A stretch of DNA of 64,000 bases, taken from positions 1-64,000 of the forward strand of contig DIRT01000003.1 of NCBI GenBank assembly GCA_002427605.1. Direction: 5' to 3'. Shown piece after piece: positions 54,611 through 62,809 of this stretch (its first letter is position 1; every line of letters begins with the position of its first letter). Source of the DNA: Bacteroidales bacterium UBA5429. Lineage in GTDB: Bacteria; Bacteroidota; Bacteroidia; Bacteroidales; WCHB1-69. The notes beneath the pieces are model-generated. The model did not search any database. It was given only the letters and a program-made list of their open reading frames with translations, and was not told the DNA's origin. A program made the position numbers and the translations under genes.

Positions 54611-55084
54611 TTAGTTTGATTGTCTTTCTCTTTCTCTTTCTCTTTTTTGAGTTCCGTCACATTTTTTGCCATCTTTGTGTTCACCTTGACATTTGTGTCC
54701 TTCTTTATTTTTCCCTTCACACTTATGTCCATCCTTGTTTTGACCTTTGCATTTGTGAGCATTTTTTTGTCCTTCTTTACAACATTTTTGTCCATCTTTG
54801 TGTTCACCTTTGCATTTTTGTCCATCTTTGTGTTCACCTTTGCATTTGTGACCTTCTTTTTGTCCTTCTGTACAACATTTGTGTCCATCTTTGTTATGTC
54901 CTTCACATTTTTTTCCATCTTTGTGTTTCCCTTGACATTGATGATCAACTTTGACATTTTTTGTAGTTTCTTTAACTACCTCTTTTTTAACTTCTTTTTT
55001 AACAGGAGCTTGTGCTGCTACATATTGAGTTTGAAGTCCAAAGGTAAAGAGGCTTACCATTAATAATAACATTAGTTTTTTCAT
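54611..55084 (-). CDS. Secreted His/Lys/Cys-rich repeat protein, candidate metal binder
   Basis: 157 aa. Signal peptide MKKLMLLLMVSLFTFGLQTQ. The mature part is about nine degenerate repeats with the core H-K-D-G-x-K-C-x-G (for example HKDGQKCKGEHKDGQKCC). It has no hydrophobic core and is highly basic, with 15 or so Cys and as many His, suggesting metal binding or redox capacity outside the cytoplasm. The tail RERERERQ comes from a TCTTTC hexamer repeat. No family recognised. No -7 box is seen upstream (55085-55209). Confidence 0.75.
   Translation of the reverse strand: MKKLMLLLMVSLFTFGLQTQYVAAQAPVKKEVKKEVVKETTKNVKVDHQCQGKHKDGKKCEGHNKDGHKCCTEGQKEGHKCKGEHKDGQKCKGEHKDGQKCCKEGQKNAHKCKGQNKDGHKCEGKNKEGHKCQGEHKDGKKCDGTQKRERERERQSN
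54623..54646. repeat. Hexanucleotide microsatellite TCTTTC x4
   Basis: Four units (the last TCTTTT) encode the Arg-Glu tail of the His/Lys/Cys-rich protein. The unit is a multiple of three, so slippage would alter length and not frame. Confidence 0.85.
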
Positions 55085-55209
55085 AATTTTGAATTTTTGT
55101 TTATTGAATTGATATTATTTTCATATTATCATATATCGGCTTTGACACCTTAAAAGCAGAAAAGTTAAATCAAAATGAAAAAAAGTTTTTTCTTGATGCA
55201 ATTTCCTCT

Positions 55210-55839
55210 TTAGAAAGCTACTCCGATGCTGACAGAAAGGGCGTCTAAATTGACTGTATTAGATCCAATACCATAATCATACTCTGTTTCAATGAAATGT
55301 AGATTTTGCAATTCAAATCCTACTGTAAAGTAAAGTTCCAGATCCTCTTTTATAGTATATAAGAAACCCAATTCAGGATTTAAGCAGAGACCCATAGGGA
55401 GCAGTCCTTTATTTGAAACGGTGCTGACACCCATTCCCATTGAAAAGTATGGAGCTCAGCTGGCTTCAAGCATTCGCGCTCTGAAGTGGATAAATACAGG
55501 AAACAGAAAAAGGTCGGCATCATAATAATAACGCATACCAACTCCCGCACCGGCAGCAGTATAAGAGTTAAAATAATAGCTTTGTACAAGATTGAATTTA
55601 ACTCGGCTGATATTTTTGCCAAATACTTGGTATTGATATCCGGCCTCAACCAAGATTTGGTATCTACGTTTCCAGTTTGTTTTTTCAGACTGGTTGAAAG
55701 TCGTTATCGATGAACCTTGATTCTCATTATTTGGCTCTTGGTTCATTGTTTGACTATAGGAGAGTAGTACAATAGAAACGAAAAGTGTGAGTAAAAAATA
55801 TTTTTTTATTGATCCGGATAAGTTGTAAATCTTTGCCAT
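55210..55839 (-). pseudogene. Outer-membrane barrel paralogue interrupted by an in-frame TGA
   Basis: A 210-codon frame from the ATG at 55839 (MAKIYNLSGSIKK) is parallel to the intact paralogue at 56028. It reads through to SIGVAF at 55210 except for a TGA at 55456-55458, aligned with Phe of LLDKPFSPYFS in the paralogue. Both halves are in the same frame: VGMRYYYDADLFLFP before, PYFSMGMGVS and LCLNPELGF after. Its -7 box reads TATCTTTA where the paralogue has TATATTTG, so the promoter may also be weakened. A sequencing error is the main alternative. Confidence 0.8.
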
Positions 55840-56027
55840 AATGGGATGGAATTTATTGACAATAATTGAAACTTTAAAGATAGTATCTTTTTTTGAAATA
55901 GCCAAAAATGAGTTCATTTTAAGTGTGATTTTATTCTAATTCATTGTTTTTTACAAAAATAAAGGGCGAATTTTTCAATCCACCCTAATATTTTGAAGTC
56001 AGTTTATTTTGAATGGTCGATTGTTCC

Positions 56028-56660
56028 TTAGAAGGTAACCCCAAAGGTAGTCGAGAATGCACCTAAGTTATAAATGGTTGAGTGCGTTAATAAAACATTA
56101 TCATAAAGTTCGTGATAAACTTTATTTTGCATCTCATATCCCAACGTAAGATGTATGTTTACTTTATCATTTATTCTGTAAGATACGCCCAATTCAGGAT
56201 TTAAATAGAGTCCTGTAGGCCCCCCTTTAGTCGCCACGGAATACCCTGCGCCTATTGAAAAATAGGGAGAAAAAGGTTTATCCAGTAGTCTAACCCTCAT
56301 ATCGTAAAAAAAAGGGAATACTAAAAGATCCACATCGTAGTAATATCGCGTTCCTAGTCCAACTCCGGCAGATACATAAGGATTGAATTGATAATTCCCT
56401 ACAACATTGAATTTAATACGATTGACGTCTGCAAAAAAGGACTCCAGTTGGTATTGGTATCCCACATCGAATATGAGTTTAAAGCCATGTTTTAAGCTCA
56501 TATTTTCAGTTAGACTAGGTGTAGCTACTGATGAACCTTGAGTTTCATCATAGGATTTTTGGTTTACAGTTTGACCATACGAGATCGTCATAACTGAGGC
56601 TAAAAGTGTGAGCAGAAAGCATCTTTTCACTAATCCGGGTAAATTGTAAATCTTTTTCAT
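56028..56660 (-). CDS. Outer-membrane beta-barrel protein
   Basis: 210 aa. Signal peptide (FLLTLLASVMTISYGQ), then about 170 residues of alternating strands: FDVGYQYQLESF, VSAGVGLGTRYYYD, YFSIGAGYSVATKG, GLYLNPELGVSYRIND. It ends FGVTF, a BAM-type terminal Phe. It resembles small OmpW/porin-family-like 8-strand barrels; cargo unknown. It is the intact partner of the broken copy downstream. Confidence 0.75.
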   Translation of the reverse strand: MKKIYNLPGLVKRCFLLTLLASVMTISYGQTVNQKSYDETQGSSVATPSLTENMSLKHGFKLIFDVGYQYQLESFFADVNRIKFNVVGNYQFNPYVSAGVGLGTRYYYDVDLLVFPFFYDMRVRLLDKPFSPYFSIGAGYSVATKGGPTGLYLNPELGVSYRINDKVNIHLTLGYEMQNKVYHELYDNVLLTHSTIYNLGAFSTTFGVTF

Positions 56661-56694
56661 AGTAGTTGGAATTGGTTAATAATAATTGAATGTT

Positions 56695-56702
56695 CAAATA
56701 TA
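56695..56702 (-). promoter_or_regulatory. -7 promoter box for the intact barrel gene
   Basis: TATATTTG on the minus strand, 34 bp before the ATG at 56660. Confidence 0.55.
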
Positions 56703-56994
56703 ATCTCTTTTTTTGAAATAAACAATAGAAATCTCAATTTTAACAAATTTTTTATTTAAATTGATTTTCAATAGGTTATGCGGTATTTCTTGAGTTTGAT
56801 GTAATTTAATTTGTTAAAAAGTTACTTTTTTATGTGAAAATATGCATAAAATTTTAGTAAATTGTCATTATTCTGATGCTAAATTTACTCAATAAAATGT
56901 ATTTTTTCAAAAAAAAATATTTAAAATTAGAGTGAGAAATCTAAAAGTCAGATCACATAGATTTGTTTTTATGTGGAAGTATAAAAAAATAGAG

Positions 56995-57002
56995 TAATTT
57001 TG
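56995..57002 (+). promoter_or_regulatory. -7 promoter box for the GT-C glycosyltransferase
   Basis: TAATTTTG, 27 bp before the ATG at 57030. Confidence 0.6.
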
Positions 57003-57029
57003 CAAACTAAACTTAGAATTTGCAGTTAA

Positions 57030-58493
57030 ATGAAAAAACTAAATCTCAATCAACGATCAGGTATAACCTATCTTTATTTTGCGGTGGGTTGTTTGATTTT
57101 TGCTTATGTTTTAGTAAGGGCTATTCTTCTGGATATTACTTTTGATGAGTCCTGGACATTGAGAGATTTTGTACCCCGAACCATCTTAAATATATTTCGA
57201 TACCAACCCTGTGATGCCAATCATCACCTATTGAATACACTTTTGATCAAACTCTTCTACGCTTTTTTACCCCATACTGCATTTGTTGCCCGGATTCCCA
57301 ATGTTTTGGCTTCCATTTTGTATATTTTCTTTGCGTATAAAATTTGTCGAAAATTTTGCTCGGAACCGATTGCATTTTTTAGTTTTATTATTCTTTTGGT
57401 TAATCCCTTTTTGTTAGACTTTTTCAGTCAAGCCAGAGGTTATGGTCTCTCACTGGGTTTCCAAATGGGATCACTCTACTATTTATTGTCGTATGTGAGA
57501 GATGCTGATCCAAAGGACCTGATCAAGATGTTCTCTTTTTCATTCTTTAGCGTACTCTCGATTTTTGTTATGATCAATTTCTTTATAGCAGAAATCTGTG
57601 TTGTTTTCTTGTTGTCCATATTGAAACCGACACAATATAAACTGAAGACAAATATCATAGTGGCTTCTGTTTTCTCTATTCTTTTAGCTTTGTTTATTTA
57701 TACTCCTGTTACCAAACTAATAGCGTCCAACTCACTCTATTATGGAGGAAATACCGGCTTTTATCATGACTCTTTAGTCTCTTTAATGCAATTATCACTA
57801 TATCAACAGTCTGTTAGTAGTAGTGTGGTCTATACGGTTTTAAATCTTTTTTTAATCGTAGTGGGTGTTGTTGTAGTTCTCTCTTTTTTGCATAAACAAA
57901 AATGGATATCTCCTAAAAATGCGGCTGTATTGATTTTGCTGTTATGTATTCTGGCGGTGATTATGCAGTTTTATCTGCTGGGAACTTTGTACCTTTTAGA
58001 CCGTGCTGCGCTCTATTTTTATCCGCTATTCATAATCGCTTTTGCACTTTCATTAAACGAATTAAGGTTTGTTTATGTAAAAAATATATTAGTTGTATTG
58101 GTCTGCCTGGCTTTTTGTTTTAACTTTTTTAAAAATGCCAATTTTTATAAAACTGCATTGTTCTATTTTGAAGCACATACCAGAGATCTTCTGGAATTAA
58201 TTAACCTGGATGGACAAGATCAGCAAAGAGTGATGAAAATTGATTATTCCTGGCCTTTTGAGTCCAGCGTTCAATATTATGTAGCTGAAAAGAAACACTA
58301 TCCATATGTTGAGTCAATTCAAAACCGACACCATCGTTCGGAGGCGAATCTTGATTTTGACTATTATATTTACCTGAGTGAGTCCTTGGAACGTGCTAAT
58401 TATTGGGCTCAATATGAGAAGATTCTGGAATATCGGGACTCACTAATCTTGTTCAAAAGTTATTCCCATGAAGGGGTTTTGATTTTCAATTAG
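57030..58493 (+). CDS. GT-C fold membrane glycosyltransferase (GT39/ArnT-like)
   Basis: 487 aa with about ten hydrophobic segments. The first external loop has ITFDESWTLRDF with the Asp-Glu pair typical of lipid-linked-sugar GT-C enzymes, then NHHLLNTLLIKLFYAFLP and FVARIPNVLASIL. The C-terminal about 110 residues are soluble. It likely moves a sugar from a polyprenyl-phosphate donor to an envelope acceptor in the periplasm. Acceptor unknown. Confidence 0.8.
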   Translation: MKKLNLNQRSGITYLYFAVGCLIFAYVLVRAILLDITFDESWTLRDFVPRTILNIFRYQPCDANHHLLNTLLIKLFYAFLPHTAFVARIPNVLASILYIFFAYKICRKFCSEPIAFFSFIILLVNPFLLDFFSQARGYGLSLGFQMGSLYYLLSYVRDADPKDLIKMFSFSFFSVLSIFVMINFFIAEICVVFLLSILKPTQYKLKTNIIVASVFSILLALFIYTPVTKLIASNSLYYGGNTGFYHDSLVSLMQLSLYQQSVSSSVVYTVLNLFLIVVGVVVVLSFLHKQKWISPKNAAVLILLLCILAVIMQFYLLGTLYLLDRAALYFYPLFIIAFALSLNELRFVYVKNILVVLVCLAFCFNFFKNANFYKTALFYFEAHTRDLLELINLDGQDQQRVMKIDYSWPFESSVQYYVAEKKHYPYVESIQNRHHRSEANLDFDYYIYLSESLERANYWAQYEKILEYRDSLILFKSYSHEGVLIFN

Positions 58494-58513
58494 AAAGAGT
58501 GAATTATTTTTTC

Positions 58514-58521
58514 TATTTTTG
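58514..58521 (+). promoter_or_regulatory. -7 promoter box for the TolC-family gene
   Basis: TATTTTTG, 22 bp before the ATG at 58544. Confidence 0.55.
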
Positions 58522-58543
58522 TCGATTGTAAAAAAAGGTAGTT

Positions 58544-59806
58544 ATGGGTGTTAGAAAAATCTCTTTGGGGTTCTTATTCTGGTCTCTTTTTTCACTGAAT
58601 CTATTTGGACAATCGGTAGTTACCCTGGATGATTGTATCAACTGGGCCGTTTCTATTTCATCGGAGAATTTGCAAAAAAATCTGAATGAAGAGTTGTTAG
58701 AGGTTAAACTGCATGATGCTTCCTCCCATATTTTTCCTCATTTGGAACTGTTGGGTTCTCTCAATTATTATTCCCATGTTCCTCAGTTGCCCTACCAGTT
58801 AGGATATGCTCCTCTTTCTAAAGATCAATATGCTGTATCCATGGAGTTTTCGCAAATGCTCTATGATGGTCACCAATTTTACTACAATCGTCAGTATGAA
58901 AAGATGATGAACCGCAATGAGTTGCACAAGTTGGACCTTTCCCTGAACCGAATCAAAGATCAGGTGATTGATGTTTATCTCAACTTGTTGATTATCAATA
59001 AGAAGATAGAGCTTCTTGCCATTGCTGATGCCTCTATCAATGAACAATATGAGAATGCCAAAGTGTTATTGAAAGAGGGAGTGATTTACGGTAACATGGT
59101 TTCACAATTGGAGTTGGAAATCCTGAAATTGCAACAACAAACAGAGGAGTTGTACGCCATCCAAAACTCTTTAATCCATTCTTTAAGTCTTTTGACTGGT
59201 CATACATTGACTGAATCAACCTTTCTGACTCCTGAATTTCCTGTTTTACAACAAGATCTTCCTTCTCAACGCCTGGAGTTGGCTATTTTTGAGACCACAT
59301 TGACAGGGTTGGATTATCAAAAGAAACTTTCAATTTCCAAAAGTTTGCCCAACTTGACTTTGTATGCATTGGGCGGGTATGGTCGTCCTACTTATGATCT
59401 GTTTGATAATCAATTCAAATGGTTTTACCATGTCGGATTACAATTGCGTGTACCGATCATTTCCTGGGCAAAAACAGCCGGTATCGGAGATATTATCACT
59501 TTACAGAAAAAGATTGTAGAGCAACAACGCAGTGATTTTGAAAAATACAATCAGATGGCGATTCAAGAGAAGTGGGATGAAATTGCCAAGATCGAGAAAC
59601 AACTCCTTTTGGATGAAGCGATTGTCGCCAAACAAGCAGCGATTACCGAAAGTTTTAAGCAGCAATTGAAACATGGCGCGATTACCCCTTTCGATTATAT
59701 CAAGCAGCAAAATGAAGAGTTACAGTCTCAAATAAATCGCGAAGTACACAAAATGCAACTTCTGAAAGCGGGCTATGAGTTGATGGCGCTGAAGGGGAGG
59801 TTGTAA
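58544..59806 (+). CDS. TolC family outer membrane efflux protein
   Basis: 420 aa with a signal peptide ending near NLFGQS. It starts TLDDCINWAVSISSENLQKN, a typical OEP repeat start, and has a second repeat unit with LRVPIISWAKTAGIGDI, QRSDFEKYNQMAIQEKWDEI and HGAITPFDYIKQQNEEL. It should trimerise into an outer-membrane channel. No RND or ABC pump or membrane-fusion protein is adjacent, so its pump must be encoded elsewhere or the channel is an orphan. Confidence 0.85.
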   Translation: MGVRKISLGFLFWSLFSLNLFGQSVVTLDDCINWAVSISSENLQKNLNEELLEVKLHDASSHIFPHLELLGSLNYYSHVPQLPYQLGYAPLSKDQYAVSMEFSQMLYDGHQFYYNRQYEKMMNRNELHKLDLSLNRIKDQVIDVYLNLLIINKKIELLAIADASINEQYENAKVLLKEGVIYGNMVSQLELEILKLQQQTEELYAIQNSLIHSLSLLTGHTLTESTFLTPEFPVLQQDLPSQRLELAIFETTLTGLDYQKKLSISKSLPNLTLYALGGYGRPTYDLFDNQFKWFYHVGLQLRVPIISWAKTAGIGDIITLQKKIVEQQRSDFEKYNQMAIQEKWDEIAKIEKQLLLDEAIVAKQAAITESFKQQLKHGAITPFDYIKQQNEELQSQINREVHKMQLLKAGYELMALKGRL

Positions 59807-59838
59807 AAAATAAATTTTGTAGATCCAAATTTTTCGAC

Positions 59839-59846
59839 TATCTTTG
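59839..59846 (+). promoter_or_regulatory. -7 promoter box for the barrel/HHH gene pair
   Basis: TATCTTTG, 18 bp before the ATG at 59865. Confidence 0.55.
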
Positions 59847-59864
59847 TAGCCTAATACTACTAAC

Positions 59865-60665
59865 ATGGCTGCCCGATCTCGATTTGCTTCCCTTTTGGGG
59901 TTCTATTGCTTTTTTATTTCCTTACTTGTAGCAACCCCGCTTCATTCAACTTCACTACCTACATCCGGAGAGTCGCTTCCTTATTGCTACTCTGAGTTAA
60001 CCCATTTTCCGGCACTTTTTCCACTCTATCCTCACGTCCGACTGCAATGTGGAGTGGAGAACCGCTTTCTGATACCGGAACTTTCCACACAGCGATTGCT
60101 TTTCCATCTCCCCGTATCGAAAAACCATTTTATTTTTCAGCTGGAGCATTTTGGATATTCCCATTTTGGATCGATAGAGAGCAGTTTGGGGTATGCTCGT
60201 CAGTTTGGACGCAGTTTTTCTACCTCAATGCAGTTTCATCACCTGTACTATTATGTTTCGGGATATGAAAATAAGCAGGGGGTTACCTTTTCGCTTTCGT
60301 TTTGGCTGAAATTGAACTCCAAAATGGGAATGGGAGTTTCTTTGTACAATCCGCCGAGGATTCCCTTTCTGGACTTGCAGCGCGAACCAATACCGGTATC
60401 TTTCCAATGGATGATGACCTATCAGGTAGCCCAGCGTGTACTCTTGTCGGCAAAAGTGGTGAAAAAGATTCCGGGGGAGATCGACCTTCAACTCTCCGGC
60501 TGGGTTACTGCCAAACAGTTTCATTTTATGCAACAGATTTCTTTTCAGCAGCTTACATTGGGATTTGGGTTGGAGTCTCGTCGTTTTCTTTTCCTCTTTC
60601 ACTTCCAATATCATTACCGTTTGGGACTCTCTCCCTCTTCGCTGATTACTTACTCAACACTCTAA
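59865..60665 (+). CDS. Putative outer-membrane beta-barrel protein, partner of the HHH protein
   Basis: 266 aa. A hydrophobic N-terminus (LLGFYCFFISLLVATPL) is followed by many amphipathic strands rich in Phe, Tyr and His: VSKNHFIFQLEHFGYSHFG, LGYARQFGRSFSTSMQFHHL, KMGMGVSLYNPP. It looks like a PorP/PorV-like or other barrel, but no family is certain. Its stop is 1 bp before the next gene's ATG, so the two proteins are likely made together. Confidence 0.6.
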   Translation: MAARSRFASLLGFYCFFISLLVATPLHSTSLPTSGESLPYCYSELTHFPALFPLYPHVRLQCGVENRFLIPELSTQRLLFHLPVSKNHFIFQLEHFGYSHFGSIESSLGYARQFGRSFSTSMQFHHLYYYVSGYENKQGVTFSLSFWLKLNSKMGMGVSLYNPPRIPFLDLQREPIPVSFQWMMTYQVAQRVLLSAKVVKKIPGEIDLQLSGWVTAKQFHFMQQISFQQLTLGFGLESRRFLFLFHFQYHYRLGLSPSSLITYSTL

Positions 60666-60666
60666 C

Positions 60667-62625
60667 ATGATGACTCTTTTTCCGATACCGCTCAAGCACT
60701 TTCTACTCTGTACACTGGCACTCTCCATGGCGCAAGCTCTTTATTCCCAGCAAGATAGTGTCCGTAACGACACTGAATGGTCTCCCCCCTTTTTTATTGA
60801 TTTAGAAATAGAAAAAATAGATAGTGAGGAAAATCTGGATTTGATGGAGGAACTGGTCATACAGGAAGAGGGCTCGAAGTGGAATATCAATCAGCTGAGT
60901 CAAGATGTGGCTTTGAATATCTTACAAATGTCTGATTATCAATATTATCATCTATTGAGATATATCGATCAGTTTGGTCCTTTGGTGACCATTTATGAGT
61001 TGGCAGCGGTTGAAGGTTTTTCTCAAAAAGAGGTGATGCGTTGGGCTCCTTATTTGGTGGTTGATCCTCCGAAACCGGAGGGTTCGTCATGGAAAGGTTT
61101 CTATAAACACTCTAAAAATCAACTGATTATACGTTCCGGAAGGATTTTGGAGGCACAACAAAAAGAGGATCAGGGTTCGCCGGATAAACTCGCTTTCAAA
61201 TATAGTTTTGAGACTCTGAATCGTTTTTCGTGGGCATTTTCTGGTGAGAAAGATCCGGGAGAAAAACTATTTAGGGGGGAGCAAAAGCAGGGGTTTGATT
61301 TCTATTCAGGGCATCTGCAAGTTAAGAATTGGGGATTGTTAAAAAAGTTGATTTTGGGAGATTATCGCCTGGAGATGGGGCAGGGGCTTGTGCTGGGGAG
61401 TAGCTATTTGCAAGGAAGTGGAATGGGAGTGCGAAAAAAGGGTTCAACACTACGAGCCACGGCAGCTATGAATGAAGTGCCTCTGATTCGGGGAACTGCA
61501 CTGGAACTGGGAAACTACCGTTGTTGGGGAACTCTTTTCGGCGGAGAACGGCACAACGCAGAGGGATTTATGGGCTATTTAGCCGGTGCGGAACTCTACT
61601 GGCAAACACGTTTGCTGAGAGTAGGGGCGCGCTGGATTCACGCCTGGTATCAACCCCCGATCACGACCGCAGGAAGATGGTATCAACACTTTTATTTTCA
61701 GGGAAAAGAGATGGGGAATGGGAGTATTGATTATCGTTTGTTACTAGGAAAATCAATCCTTTTTGGAGAGTTGGCAATCTCACAAGGAGGCGGGATGGGA
61801 ATGCTTCATGGAGCGACCATCCCATTGCATCCTATGTATAAGTTTCTGATTATGGTGCGCCATTATGGTTTAGATTTCCACTCAATAGCCGGCAATGGAT
61901 TCTCTAAAAATTCAGTGTTGCAAAATGAGCAGGGAATCTATTGGGCATCTCAAATTGTGGTGGGTAGAAACATGGAGTGGGAACTTTTTGCAGATCTGTT
62001 CAGGATCAATTGGTTAAAGTATCAATTGGATAAACCGGAACCGCAACTCCATTTGGGAGTGTTAGTGAAATGGCAATTGGCGAGATATCACTGGTTGACC
62101 ATACAATATCGCTACAAAACGAAATCGCGTAATCGGAAAACAGAGTACTACAATGAGATCAACTCCCAATGCACCCACCGATTGCGAGTGATTGCTCAAC
62201 TAGAACCCTACTCTTTTCTCTCTTTAAAGACGGAATGTGCTTTTTCATGGTTAGGGGACCAGATACCTCAGGAGTCGTCAAATCCTGTAACACGGGGTGT
62301 GTTGGTTTATCAGGATTTGAAATTCAAGTGGGAGGCACTCAAAATGGATTGGATTGGAAGGGTGGCATACTTCGATACGGACAGCTATGAGGATCGGCTT
62401 TATGCGTACGAAAATGATCTTTCTTACTATTTTACGATCCAGAGCTACTATTACAAAGGATTTAGATGCTATTTAATTTGGAAATATCAGTGGAAAGTTT
62501 TTCGGTTTCAGTTCCGTATTTCCCGCACTATTTTTGATCATAAAGAGGTGATTACCATTGGATTAGATCAGGTTAAGGGGAATCATAAAACGGAAGTAAA
62601 AGGACAAATAATCATAAAATTTTGA
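60667..62625 (+). CDS. ComEA-type helix-hairpin-helix fused to an outer-membrane barrel
   Basis: 652 aa. Signal peptide (LLCTLALSMAQALYSQ), then residues about 75-140 carry a helix-hairpin-helix repeat: WNINQLSQDVALNILQMSDY and YIDQFGPLVTIYELAAVEGF, the ComEA-style DNA-binding pattern. From about 160 on it is a long series of aromatic strands (LQVKNWGLLKKLILGDYRLE, GMGVRKKGSTLRATAAMNEV) and it ends IIIKF. A periplasmic DNA-binding or uptake role is a reasonable guess and is unproven. Two ATGs stand in tandem at 60667 and 60670. Confidence 0.75.
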   Translation: MMTLFPIPLKHFLLCTLALSMAQALYSQQDSVRNDTEWSPPFFIDLEIEKIDSEENLDLMEELVIQEEGSKWNINQLSQDVALNILQMSDYQYYHLLRYIDQFGPLVTIYELAAVEGFSQKEVMRWAPYLVVDPPKPEGSSWKGFYKHSKNQLIIRSGRILEAQQKEDQGSPDKLAFKYSFETLNRFSWAFSGEKDPGEKLFRGEQKQGFDFYSGHLQVKNWGLLKKLILGDYRLEMGQGLVLGSSYLQGSGMGVRKKGSTLRATAAMNEVPLIRGTALELGNYRCWGTLFGGERHNAEGFMGYLAGAELYWQTRLLRVGARWIHAWYQPPITTAGRWYQHFYFQGKEMGNGSIDYRLLLGKSILFGELAISQGGGMGMLHGATIPLHPMYKFLIMVRHYGLDFHSIAGNGFSKNSVLQNEQGIYWASQIVVGRNMEWELFADLFRINWLKYQLDKPEPQLHLGVLVKWQLARYHWLTIQYRYKTKSRNRKTEYYNEINSQCTHRLRVIAQLEPYSFLSLKTECAFSWLGDQIPQESSNPVTRGVLVYQDLKFKWEALKMDWIGRVAYFDTDSYEDRLYAYENDLSYYFTIQSYYYKGFRCYLIWKYQWKVFRFQFRISRTIFDHKEVITIGLDQVKGNHKTEVKGQIIIKF

Positions 62626-62654
62626 TTTTTTGAGAAATTTTCAATAAAAAGATG

Positions 62655-62662
62655 TAATTTTG
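62655..62662 (+). promoter_or_regulatory. -7 promoter box for the riboswitch transcript
   Basis: TAATTTTG, about 9 bp before the aptamer begins. Confidence 0.65.
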
Positions 62663-62670
62663 CCACTTCT

Positions 62671-62747
62671 AAGAAAGGGGTGCCTGAAAGGCTGAGATCA
62701 GACCCAATGAACCTGATGCAGGTAATGCTGCCGTAGGGAGGTTTTCT
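62671..62747 (+). promoter_or_regulatory. TPP (thiamin pyrophosphate) riboswitch aptamer
   Basis: The conserved THI-box parts are present in order: GGGG, CTGAGA (62692-62697), ACCCAATGAACCTGATG (62702-62718) and GGTAATGCTGCCGTAGGGA (62721-62739). The P1 stem is AGAAA/TTTCT. It senses thiamin pyrophosphate and should repress the downstream TonB receptor when thiamin is ample. The receptor start lies about 60 bp further on. I see no T-rich terminator, so translational control is possible. Confidence 0.96.
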
Positions 62748-62809
62748 GACTTCAAATTTATTTTACCCTCTTTCGGTTTTAAGTTTAATAATTTAAAATT
62801 GTAAGAGTT

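Larger units (their letters stand above)
56661..57029. other. AT-rich intergenic region with divergent promoters
   Basis: 369 bp with no gene. It holds the barrel promoter (56695-56702) and the GT-C promoter (56995-57002). The middle is very AT-rich, with no hairpin or repeat I could support. Confidence 0.6.

Noticed and set aside
54616..55063. Two long plus-strand frames opposite the His/Lys/Cys-rich gene
   Set aside because: They are mirror images of the repeat-encoding strand: runs of Phe, Leu and Val with no start context. The minus frame has the signal peptide and terminator.
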